DNA of 6,340 nucleotides from Desulfobacteraceae bacterium (GTDB lineage: Bacteria > Desulfobacterota > Desulfobacteria > Desulfobacterales > Desulfobacteraceae): positions 1 through 6,340 of the forward strand of contig PIVQ01000438.1 in NCBI GenBank assembly GCA_003354055.1, read 5' to 3'. Numbering within the stretch: position 1 is the first letter of the stretch; each line of letters starts with the position of its first letter. Position numbers and translations under genes: made by a program. Below, in pieces: positions 1 to 6,114 of this stretch. A model generated the notes under the pieces. That model saw only the letters and a list, made by a program, of their open reading frames with translations. It did not search any database and was not told where the DNA came from.

Positions 1-2010
1 TATCTTGTTGAGTCCGATCCCATGGGTCATTGCCAGGACAAACTCCGGTATCATCTCAGAGGCATGATGTCCGACAATGGTTACGCCTAAAATGGTATCC
101 CTTCCCGGAACAGTCAGCACCTTTACAAACCCCTCATTTTCAGAGTCTGCAATGGCACGGTCCAGGTCGTCAATACCGTAAACCGTCTTTTCGTAGGCAA
201 TGCCTTCTGCCTTTGCCTCATGTTCACAAAGTCCCACACGGGCCACTTCCGGATCCGTATAGGTGGCCCAGGGAATGGCCTTGTAGTTGACTTTGAATCT
301 TTTAAATTTTCCAAACAGGGCATTGACCGCAGCATACCAGGATTCATGTGAGGCAGTATGGGTAAACTGATACCTGCCGTGGACATCCCCGCAGCAGAAA
401 ATATTGGGATAATTGGTCTGTAAAAACCCGTTTGCCCGGATCTGCCCTTTCCTGTCCAGGGTGATGCCTAAGTTTTCCAGGCCAAACCCTTTGGTGTTGG
501 CCCGACGCCCCAGAGCGATGAGAATTTGGTCAAAGGGAATATCAATAGTTTCTCCCCCATGGTCGCAGACCAGAATATTCTGATCCCCGGTCCAGATCTC
601 TTTGGCGCTATGGTTCAGACGCAGATCCATGCCTTCGGCTTTAAACCTTTTCATCACCGGCAGGACTGCATCTTCATCTTCTTTTTTCATGATCCGGCTG
701 CCCCGCTGAACCAGGGTCACCCGGGTGCCGAACCGCTGAAACGCCTGGGCGAGTTCACACCCGATGGGCCCTGCCCCAAGCACTACCAGACGGTCCGGCT
801 GCTCCCTGATATTCCAGATGGTATCCGATGTCAGGTAATCCACCTCAGCCAGTCCCGGGATATCGGGAACCATCGGCCTGGCCCCTGTGGCCACAACAAT
901 GTTTTTTGTAGTCAAGTTCCGCTCACCCACCCGAACTTCAAAGGGCGACAAAATCTCCCCCCGGCCCCGGATACATTCCACCCCAAGCCCGGTATAACGT
1001 TCCACCGAGTCATGGGGTTCAACAGCTTTTATTTTGGCCTGGACCCGTTCCATGACTTCCGCAAAATCAAAGGTCACATCTGCCTTTTGCAACCCGAAAT
1101 CCTTTGCCCGGGCAGCCTGGGCCAGAATCCGGGCGGAGGCGATCAGGGATTTGGACGGCACACACCCGGTATTAAGACAGTCACCGCCCATTTTATGTTC
1201 CTCGATAAGGGCAACCTTTGCCTTTACGGCTGCTGCGATATAAGAAGACACCAGACCACCGGATCCTGCACCGATCACCACCAGGTTGTAATCAAATTTT
1301 GCAGGCTTTTGGAAGTTGGCATAGATCTTTTTTGCCCGGACCACTTCAATGATTTTTTTGGCAATCAGGGGAAAAATTCCCAACAGGGCAAAAGAAAAGA
1401 TCAGTCCCGGAGACAGAATACCGCCCAAAGAATCAATCTTGCCCAGCATGGTGCCGGCATTGATGTAAACAAAGGTGCCGGGCAGCATCCCGATCTGGGA
1501 GACCAGGTAAAACAGCCCGGTGGGAATTGGGGTAAGACCCATGACAAGATTGATCATGAAAAACGGAAAGGCCGGTACCAGGCGGAGGGTGAACAGGTAA
1601 AACCCGCCTTCTTTTTCCATTCCCTCATTAATGGCATTTATCTTGGACGAAAATTTGGTCTGAACCCAGTCCCGGAACATATACCTGGAAAAGAAAAAGG
1701 CCAGGGTGGCCCCAATGGTGGAGGCAAAGGAGACCAGGATTAAGCCTATGAACAGACCGAAGACCGCACCGCCGGCAAGGGTCATCACCGCTGCCCCGGG
1801 CAGGGACAGGGCAGCCATAAGAATATAGGCCACCATATAAACGGTGATGGTAATCCCCTTGTTTGCCTGGTAATAGGCCTTGAGATTATCCAATTCGCCT
1901 TTCAGAGTGGACAGGGAAAAATACCGGTCCAGGTCAAATATAAAAAATATACTGACCAGGAGAAGAATTCCAAAGCCAATCGCAGCTTTTGTTTTAAGGC
2001 TTTTATTCAT
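1..2010 (-). CDS. Bifunctional TVP38/TMEM64 membrane domain - FAD-dependent disulfide oxidoreductase (mercuric reductase/lipoamide dehydrogenase-like), 3' end outside window
   Basis: The frame stays open for 670 codons from the ATG at 2010 to the window edge, so the C-terminus is missing. Residues about 8-220 form a TVP38/SNARE-associated membrane domain: a first hydrophobic segment at ~11-25, the family signature SLPGAAVMTLAGG (69-81), LRLVPAFPF (142-150) and GMLPGTFVY (174-182), and a last helix near 200-217. Residues from ~240 form a class I pyridine-nucleotide disulfide oxidoreductase: FAD motif GAGSGG (247-252), redox-active pair C278-x4-C283 in GGDCLNTGCVPSK, NAD(P) motif GAGPIG (412-417), second FAD motif CGDV (540-543) and the start of the dimerisation domain. 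No heavy-metal-binding NmerA domain precedes the flavoprotein. The C-terminal His/Cys region that would separate mercuric reductase from other disulfide reductases is off-window. This two-domain architecture is known in bacteria; its substrate is not established. It starts 27 bp after the preceding gene with AAAGGCGG as likely ribosome site, so it is probably the last visible gene of the same operon. Confidence 0.93.
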   Translation of the reverse strand, partial: MNKSLKTKAAIGFGILLLVSIFFIFDLDRYFSLSTLKGELDNLKAYYQANKGITITVYMVAYILMAALSLPGAAVMTLAGGAVFGLFIGLILVSFASTIGATLAFFFSRYMFRDWVQTKFSSKINAINEGMEKEGGFYLFTLRLVPAFPFFMINLVMGLTPIPTGLFYLVSQIGMLPGTFVYINAGTMLGKIDSLGGILSPGLIFSFALLGIFPLIAKKIIEVVRAKKIYANFQKPAKFDYNLVVIGAGSGGLVSSYIAAAVKAKVALIEEHKMGGDCLNTGCVPSKSLIASARILAQAARAKDFGLQKADVTFDFAEVMERVQAKIKAVEPHDSVERYTGLGVECIRGRGEILSPFEVRVGERNLTTKNIVVATGARPMVPDIPGLAEVDYLTSDTIWNIREQPDRLVVLGAGPIGCELAQAFQRFGTRVTLVQRGSRIMKKEDEDAVLPVMKRFKAEGMDLRLNHSAKEIWTGDQNILVCDHGGETIDIPFDQILIALGRRANTKGFGLENLGITLDRKGQIRANGFLQTNYPNIFCCGDVHGRYQFTHTASHESWYAAVNALFGKFKRFKVNYKAIPWATYTDPEVARVGLCEHEAKAEGIAYEKTVYGIDDLDRAIADSENEGFVKVLTVPGRDTILGVTIVGHHASEMIPEFVLAMTHGIGLNKI

Positions 2011-2037
2011 AGGAACCGCCTTTGCCTTTCAATGAGA

Positions 2038-3180
2038 TCACAGGCCCTTTTCAATGGCCTGGAACCGTTTAATAAACCGCCTGTCGATATAGTCCTTGAT
2101 CCTGAATGCGATCCGCCCGCTAAAAATAACATTATGCTTTTTTAATACCCCTTTACCACCCCCAAGATTGAAGATCATCAGATAATCCGGGCCCGGATCA
2201 AAGGCTTCTAAGCGGTCCGGGTTTCCTTCAAGGCTTGCCATGAGATTGTGACAGATGATGGGGTTTTCCCGGACGGCATAAACGCCTACCTTATCCAGGG
2301 GCTGTGGATAAAAATAAATACAGTCGCCCCCACCGAAAATTTCAGGGTACTCAGGGCATTGGAGGTATGCATTAACTTGCAGTCCATGATCCTGCCCTGT
2401 GGGAAGACCTGAGGCCTCAAATATGGTAGACGGGGTCACCCCAAGGGCCAGAAAGGTAAAATCCGTGGGCAGGGATTCGCCGGATGACGTAACGATTATT
2501 TCCTGACCGATTTTTTTGGCATATTCACCCTCCAGAATCTCAATGCCCCGGCCGGTCAAAATCGTTTTTACCCGGTCCCTCACCCTGGGAACAAACCGTG
2601 ACATAAACCCTTTGCCGGCAATTATACGGATAAGGGGCTTATGGGACTTTGCCTTTTTTGCCAGCTGCCAGACGTTGCCGGCCACCTCAGCCGCAGACGG
2701 CCCGCCGCCCACCACAGTGACCACGGATTTTTTCTCTTTAAACAGGGCTTTCAAACGTTCCGAGGCTTCCATAAGCTTTTCAATGGGTTTTACCGGATAT
2801 AGATTATCCGGCAGTTCCCCTTGGCAAGTCCCCGTTACAGCGTTCATGGACACATAAGATCCGGCATTAAATGAAAGCACATCATAGGTAAAGCTGTTGC
2901 CGGACCGTGTAAAGACCTGTTTCAGATCCGGATCAATGCGGACCACCCAATCCCGGACAAAAATCCCGCCCTGGGAGGTCACCACCTTCCGGGTGGCAAA
3001 CCGGATATCATCCGGTGCATAGGTCTTACCCAGCATACCCGGTCCCATACCGGAATAGTAATGATAATGAGAGGGGGCAATCACCGTGACCTTGAATCCC
3101 TTATCAATAAAATCACTTATATGCTCCAGAGTCACCATATGGGCATGTCCCCCGCCCACCAGGATCAAATGCTTTCTCAT
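2038..3180 (-). CDS. FAD/NAD(P)-dependent pyridine nucleotide-disulfide oxidoreductase, SelD-N-terminal-type (NDH-2-like)
   Basis: A 380-aa flavoprotein with two Rossmann folds. Visible motifs are the N-terminal FAD motif GGGHAH (9-14), the NAD(P) motif GGGPSAAE (158-165), the second FAD motif GGGDC (283-287) and the segment KVGVYAVREN (297-306). The GGGHAH start and the GVYAVRE segment are typical of the family that occurs as the N-terminal half of SelD (selenide, water dikinase) fusion proteins and also as a stand-alone protein. This copy is stand-alone: it ends at 380 aa with no kinase domain. There is no CxxxxC redox pair, so electrons are probably handed from NAD(P)H through FAD to an outside acceptor such as a quinone, a rubredoxin or a chalcogen compound; the acceptor is unknown. 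Its ATG overlaps the stop of the upstream selenoprotein gene (ATGA at 3180-3177), which implies translational coupling and a shared job. Confidence 0.9.
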   Translation of the reverse strand: MRKHLILVGGGHAHMVTLEHISDFIDKGFKVTVIAPSHYHYYSGMGPGMLGKTYAPDDIRFATRKVVTSQGGIFVRDWVVRIDPDLKQVFTRSGNSFTYDVLSFNAGSYVSMNAVTGTCQGELPDNLYPVKPIEKLMEASERLKALFKEKKSVVTVVGGGPSAAEVAGNVWQLAKKAKSHKPLIRIIAGKGFMSRFVPRVRDRVKTILTGRGIEILEGEYAKKIGQEIIVTSSGESLPTDFTFLALGVTPSTIFEASGLPTGQDHGLQVNAYLQCPEYPEIFGGGDCIYFYPQPLDKVGVYAVRENPIICHNLMASLEGNPDRLEAFDPGPDYLMIFNLGGGKGVLKKHNVIFSGRIAFRIKDYIDRRFIKRFQAIEKGL

Positions 3181-4007
3181 ATCTCTTCCATCAATCTGCC
3201 CAGACTTGCCAGATGGGCCTTTTCTTCTTCTGCGATTTTTTTAACAATGGCACGGGATTGATCTGACGACAGTGTTTCCCCGACCCGCTGGTAAAGATCC
3301 AGGGCCTGGGCTTCAATGGACATGGCCAGGGAGATCACATCTATGGGCGACCCAAGATCCGGCTTAAACAGGTCCAGGTATTCCTCAGTGGTCAGCCCGC
3401 CTTCCATGGCCTTTTCTCCGACCATGGCGGAAAAGTCCTTTTGACTGATATCCGGATGCCCCAGAGCCTGATACGCCTGGACAATGGATGCCTGATGCTT
3501 GATCTCAATCCTGGATAATTTTATAAACAGGGATTGAACCTTTTTATTTTCAGCCTGGTCTGCCATGGACAGGTAAAATTCCTGCAATCCCTCTTCCAGG
3601 GAATAGGCCACCTTTAGTACCTCTTCCGGGGTTTCTCCGTCTGAAAAGAGATGGATACCTAACTCCTCAGGCCCCACAGCAGTCTGGGACTGCCAAGCCC
3701 TGATACCGCCCGACACATTATATACCTTTTTGTATCCTTTGCCTGCCAGCATCTGCGCAGCCACCCGGCTGCGCCCGCCAACGGCTCAGTAGACCAGCGT
3801 GGGTTTTTCAGAATCAATCTCCGATAACCTGTCAGGCAATTCCGGAAGGGGAATCAGCAGAGCCCCCGGGATATGAGATTGTTTGTACTCCCCGGGCTGC
3901 CGCACATCCAGAATAATAATCTCATCGGAACCTGCCTGGTCAATTATGGATTTAGTCTTGTTAAAATCAATGGATTCAGCGGGTTTTAAAAACTGGAGCC
4001 ACTTCAT
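3177..4007 (-). CDS. Selenocysteine-containing rhodanese - rubrerythrin fusion protein (TGA at 3786-3788 read as Sec)
   Basis: A single 276-aa protein when the in-frame TGA is decoded as selenocysteine. Residues 1-106 are a rhodanese domain: LDVRQPGEY (33-41), HIPGA (45-49), active-site loop U74-A-V-G-G-R79-S80 in place of the usual C-x-x-G-x-R-S, then YKKVYNVSGGIRAW (92-105). Residues ~127-276 are a rubrerythrin-type ferritin-like four-helix domain with a full set of di-iron ligand candidates: E138, E168-x-x-H171, E232 and E262-x-x-H265. There is no C-terminal rubredoxin domain; a free rubredoxin is encoded just upstream. Expected chemistry, from the families, is sulfane-sulfur (or selenium) transfer at Sec74 and peroxide reduction at the di-iron site. 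The ATG at 4007 has GAGGGA and AAGGA upstream. A normal gene call would split this into a 73-aa truncated rhodanese and a rubrerythrin starting at a GTG (3764). Homology runs unbroken across the TGA, so the split is wrong. The gene lies 33 bp after the rubredoxin gene. Confidence 0.9.
3755..3774 (-). promoter_or_regulatory. Bacterial SECIS element (hairpin downstream of the Sec UGA)
   Basis: In the mRNA, GCGCAGCC pairs perfectly with GGCTGCGC (8 bp) around the loop GGGU. The hairpin starts 11 nt after the UGA, and its loop starts 19 nt after it. As I recall the E. coli fdhF SECIS, its GGUC loop lies 18 nt after the UGA, so spacing and the G-G-U loop content match what SelB recognises. The bulged U of the fdhF stem is absent, but SECIS elements vary between lineages. 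A short lower stem (GCC right after the UGA with GGC near 3745) is possible but weak. The hairpin lies inside coding sequence, as all bacterial SECIS elements do. Confidence 0.85.
3786..3788 (-). other. In-frame UGA, predicted selenocysteine codon (Sec74)
   Basis: TGA follows the codons for PTLVY and precedes AVGGRSR. In rhodaneses this exact place holds the catalytic cysteine (Y-C-x-x-G-x-R-S). The 203 codons after it continue in the same frame to a proper TGA stop at 3179-3177, and the protein homology does not break. A single-base loss of Cys (TGC or TGT to TGA) is the alternative, but the hairpin just downstream argues for recoding. Confidence 0.9.
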
Positions 4008-4040
4008 AATTCCCTCACTTTTCCTTAAATGACGGTCAGC

Positions 4041-4220
4041 TTATCCCAGGGGCTTAAAACTTTTGGGGCTTGCCCCGCATACCGGGCATTTCCACTCGGA
4101 AGGCAGTTCCTCGAACTTTGTTCCTTTTTTGATTTTTTTCCTCCGGTCCCCACGGTCCGGATCATAGATACACCCGCAATTGGCTATCTGACATTGATAC
4201 ATATCCTTTGGATCTGCCAT
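4041..4220 (-). CDS. Rubredoxin, variant with Cys-x4-Cys first knuckle
   Basis: A 59-aa soluble one-iron electron carrier. The C-terminal half is classical: GTKFEELPSEWKCPVCGA (33-50) with C45 and C48 as iron ligands and W43 and F36 in the core. The N-terminal knuckle is unusual: C10-x4-C15-G-C17 instead of C-x-x-C-G-Y, so the ligand spacing is four rather than two and a cysteine replaces the usual aromatic residue after CG. I recall a C-x4-C rubredoxin (Rd-2) from Desulfovibrio desulfuricans with this spacing. A basic stretch DRRKKIKK (25-32) replaces the usual acidic/neutral loop. The ATG at 4220 is chosen because AAGGAG stands 7 nt upstream; an in-frame ATG at 4280 would add 20 unrelated basic residues and has no comparable site. 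The rhodanese-rubrerythrin gene follows after 33 bp, so this protein is the likely electron donor to the rubrerythrin di-iron site (inference). Confidence 0.93.
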   Translation of the reverse strand: MADPKDMYQCQIANCGCIYDPDRGDRRKKIKKGTKFEELPSEWKCPVCGASPKSFKPLG

Positions 4221-4227
4221 TCTTTTT

Positions 4228-4233
4228 CTCCTT
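4228..4233 (-). promoter_or_regulatory. Ribosome binding site deciding the rubredoxin start
   Basis: AAGGAG lies 7 nt upstream of the ATG at 4220-4218. It fixes the rubredoxin start there rather than at the in-frame upstream ATG (4280-4278). Confidence 0.85.
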
Positions 4234-4304
4234 AGTCTCAATTTACTCAATTTCCTTACGACACTTAATTCAATTTCCATACCTGTCAGGCTTTAAGTTT
4301 CACT

Positions 4305-5792
4305 CTAAGGCCCTGTTCTTTTTTTCACCGGCCCCGCAGCAACCGCATATACCAGGGCGGAATCCCTGTTCAAATCAAAAAGCTGTCCGGCCTCCTCATC
4401 ATAGATCGCCCCGATGCCGCAGCAGCCTAACCCAAGGGCTTCCGCTCCCAGGTAGATCTGCTGTCCCAGCCGGCCTGCAGTCATCATCAGAGACCTATAT
4501 CCCCTCGGGCCGAAGGCTGTTTCAAGAGCTTTCAGGTCGGTGAAAAATAAAAAGGTAATTGCCGCCCGGCTAATCCAGGTTTGATCCAGGCAGACACTTG
4601 CCAAAGCCTTTGCCAATTGTCCCTTATTCATAAGATGAACCCGGGAAAATCCCCGGTCAAACAGATAAAACCCGTCTTCCAGCCCTTCCAGGTTCCGGCA
4701 TACCATACCCGTTTGCAGAAAGCGATATGCTTTAACATTATCAGCCGCAAGACCTGCACGGAGCCATTCAAGCAAAACCAAGAAGGCTTCCCGGGAAACA
4801 GATGAGGATACAAAATTGCGGCGGGACCTGCGGCCGATCAAGAGGGGCTCAAGTATTTTGCCCCGGTTCTCCCGGATTTTCCCAGACTTCGTTTCAGAAG
4901 TTATATCCAGAGTTGCAACCGACAAACAGCCTGTTATCTTTGTTTCTTTGAAATCTTCGGGCTGTTGAACCGGAATGCCTGCCGCGTGGATCCCGGGCAA
5001 GACTCCATACCCCTTCATATATTGTTTCTCCTCAGGTCGGGCCACCGAATCAGGAAAATCCGGTCGTGTCGTTTTTGTTATGCGTTCCAGGATTTCTGAC
5101 ACACTCTTGTCCCAGCCGACCGTAACACAGACCAGGGGCACCTCGGCTGCCATATCCAAGTTCAAAAAACCCGCTATATCCCGATCACTGAAATCATAAT
5201 CCACCCGGCAGGATATCCCCTGAGCACCCAGCACAAGTTCCAGAGTCCTGACCAGATGTCCTGCGTCCAGAAGCATGTATCGGTAGGCCCTGCCCCGGTA
5301 TTTCCATGCACTGTTATAAAATGAGGCGGTGATTATAAACTGAGCCCTGTATTGTCCGGCCTCACAAGCTCGAACCGCTATCGGATGCTTTCCTGTCCGC
5401 AATTGTACCAGACAGGTATGGACAGGGTCATAATAATACACACCTGTCTCACAATTCCCGAATTTCCGTTTTTCCACGGATTCAATCACGAGGTAGAGGT
5501 GGCAGGGATAGAGTCCGCCGGCAGACGGAACGGTTCTGTAAAAGAAGGGAATTTTACCGGCTTGTCTAGTATAGGTAACCCCATAGGCAAAAAAAAGAAG
5601 ATCTGCCAAAGATCCCTCCGGCGAAAGGACGCCCTTTCCACTCTTTGTGTCCAGTGAAATCTTACAGGGGTCTGAATAGGCTTTAAAGGGCTGTGGGTAA
5701 TTATTAAAATCAAGAGAATGGGGCGAGATCCTATGACGGATATGAGCATGAGCCCAATGGTAATCAACAGCAGAGTTGCTCGTTTTCGCCAT
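4305..5792 (-). CDS. SagB/ThcOx-type dehydrogenase with two tandem nitroreductase domains
   Basis: A 495-aa FMN-dependent oxidoreductase of the nitroreductase superfamily. The N-terminal copy (about 1-230) opens with the SagB-type YHWAHAHIRHR and PQPFKAY segments, then has YRTVPSAGGLYPCHLYLV (85-102) and RAYRYMLLDAGHL (168-180). The C-terminal copy (about 310-490) has the RRSRRNF entry motif (321-327), GPRGYRSLMMTAGRLGQQIY (428-447) and EALGLGCCGIGAIYD (451-465). The same AYRYxLLxAGH-type helix occurs in both halves, which supports an internal duplication. SagB-type enzymes oxidise azolines to azoles in thiazole/oxazole-modified peptides, but no YcaO cyclodehydratase or precursor peptide is visible here, so the substrate is unknown. 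The ATG has AAGG 7 nt upstream. A terminator ends the upstream unit only 36 bp before the start, and 84 bp separate its stop from the rubredoxin gene, so it may be its own transcription unit or the head of the downstream operon. Confidence 0.88.
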   Translation of the reverse strand: MAKTSNSAVDYHWAHAHIRHRISPHSLDFNNYPQPFKAYSDPCKISLDTKSGKGVLSPEGSLADLLFFAYGVTYTRQAGKIPFFYRTVPSAGGLYPCHLYLVIESVEKRKFGNCETGVYYYDPVHTCLVQLRTGKHPIAVRACEAGQYRAQFIITASFYNSAWKYRGRAYRYMLLDAGHLVRTLELVLGAQGISCRVDYDFSDRDIAGFLNLDMAAEVPLVCVTVGWDKSVSEILERITKTTRPDFPDSVARPEEKQYMKGYGVLPGIHAAGIPVQQPEDFKETKITGCLSVATLDITSETKSGKIRENRGKILEPLLIGRRSRRNFVSSSVSREAFLVLLEWLRAGLAADNVKAYRFLQTGMVCRNLEGLEDGFYLFDRGFSRVHLMNKGQLAKALASVCLDQTWISRAAITFLFFTDLKALETAFGPRGYRSLMMTAGRLGQQIYLGAEALGLGCCGIGAIYDEEAGQLFDLNRDSALVYAVAAGPVKKRTGP

Positions 5793-5828
5793 CAGCCCGC
5801 CTTTTCAGTATTCATGTCCGCCATCCTT

Positions 5829-5860
5829 AAAAAAAACAGGGCGCAGTCACCTGCGCCCTG
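5829..5860 (-). terminator. Rho-independent terminator after the zinc-ribbon gene
   Basis: A perfect 10-bp stem, CAGGGCGCAG with CTGCGCCCTG, closes a 4-nt loop (5847-5850). On the minus strand it is followed directly by eight T residues (5836-5829). The stem begins 11 bp after the stop codon of the 69-aa gene. On the plus strand no immediate T-run follows, so it works in one direction. Confidence 0.93.
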
Positions 5861-5871
5861 CACCCTAAGTT

Positions 5872-6081
5872 TTATTCTTCCCCGTCAGCCTCCCCGTCGT
5901 TTTCTTCCCCGTCGTTTTCTTCGACATCCGCTTCCATGACCATCATACACTCATGGCATTCCAGTTCGATATTGGGCACATCCCCATAGCGTTCTTTCAA
6001 CTCTTTCTCTGACATATGGGCTGTTCCGCCACACCCGCACTGGGGGCAGGATGTGGTTATTCTATATTTTTTTTCACTCAT
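5872..6081 (-). CDS. Small zinc-ribbon-like protein with acidic repeat tail, function unknown
   Basis: A 69-aa protein that I do not recognise as a named family. C12-x-x-C15 (CPQCGCGG) and C42-x-x-C45 (CHEC) form a four-cysteine metal site (zinc or iron), with C17 in addition. Residues 51-69 are almost all acidic: the unit E-E-N-D-G occurs twice, followed by a degenerate E-A-D-G. The tail is probably unstructured and may serve binding to basic partners or solubility; that is inference. AGGAGGG stands 5 nt upstream of the ATG, a strong ribosome site. The gene starts 33 bp after the rubredoxin-like gene and ends in a strong terminator, so the two form the end of one transcription unit. Confidence 0.8.
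   Translation of the reverse strand: MSEKKYRITTSCPQCGCGGTAHMSEKELKERYGDVPNIELECHECMMVMEADVEENDGEENDGEADGEE
5891..5920. repeat. Two perfect tandem copies of a 15-bp unit within the zinc-ribbon gene
   Basis: tccccgtcgttttct occurs at 5891-5905 and again at 5906-5920 without mismatch. A degenerate partial third copy (tccccgtc...) starts at 5879. The unit is five codons long, so copy-number change keeps the frame and only lengthens or shortens the acidic EENDG tail. Confidence 0.9.
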
Positions 6082-6085
6082 GACA

Positions 6086-6092
6086 CCCTCCT
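6086..6092 (-). promoter_or_regulatory. Strong ribosome binding site of the zinc-ribbon gene
   Basis: AGGAGGG lies 5 nt upstream of the ATG at 6081-6079, a near-perfect anti-16S match. Confidence 0.8.
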
Positions 6093-6114
6093 ACAATCGG
6101 TCCTGATTTTGGTC

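Noticed and set aside
526..1743. A 405-codon open frame on the plus strand
   Set aside because: It lies wholly antisense to the TVP38-flavoprotein gene, whose motifs are all intact. Its product is rich in Pro, Gly, His and Gln with no recognisable domain.
3177..3764. Separate rubrerythrin gene starting at GTG 3764
   Set aside because: This start falls inside the rhodanese domain (GRSR-V-AAQML) with no suitable ribosome site. The frame continues upstream through the Sec codon into the rhodanese.
3786..4007. Truncated 73-aa rhodanese pseudogene
   Set aside because: The stop sits precisely at the catalytic residue, homology continues in frame after it, and a SECIS-like hairpin follows. Recoding explains it better than decay.
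4221..4280. In-frame upstream start (ATG 4280) for the rubredoxin
   Set aside because: It would add 20 basic residues unlike any rubredoxin, and the AAGGAG site points to the ATG at 4220.
4221..4304. Possible promoter (CTGACA and TAAGTG) before the rubredoxin gene
   Set aside because: The -10 match is poor. The 84-bp gap could hold a promoter, but the sequence alone does not fix one.
4287..4312. Imperfect inverted repeat just after the SagB-type gene
   Set aside because: The stem has a mismatch and a wobble and is not followed by a T-run, so I do not call a terminator.
4208..4543. Plus-strand open frame of 111 codons over the rubredoxin/SagB-type junction
   Set aside because: It is antisense to two well-supported genes and its product has no recognisable features.
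5792..5824. A 10-codon ORF (MADMNTEKAG) whose stop overlaps the SagB-type start
   Set aside because: It has only a weak AAGG directly before its ATG and follows the terminator T-run. Coding cannot be supported from so short a frame.
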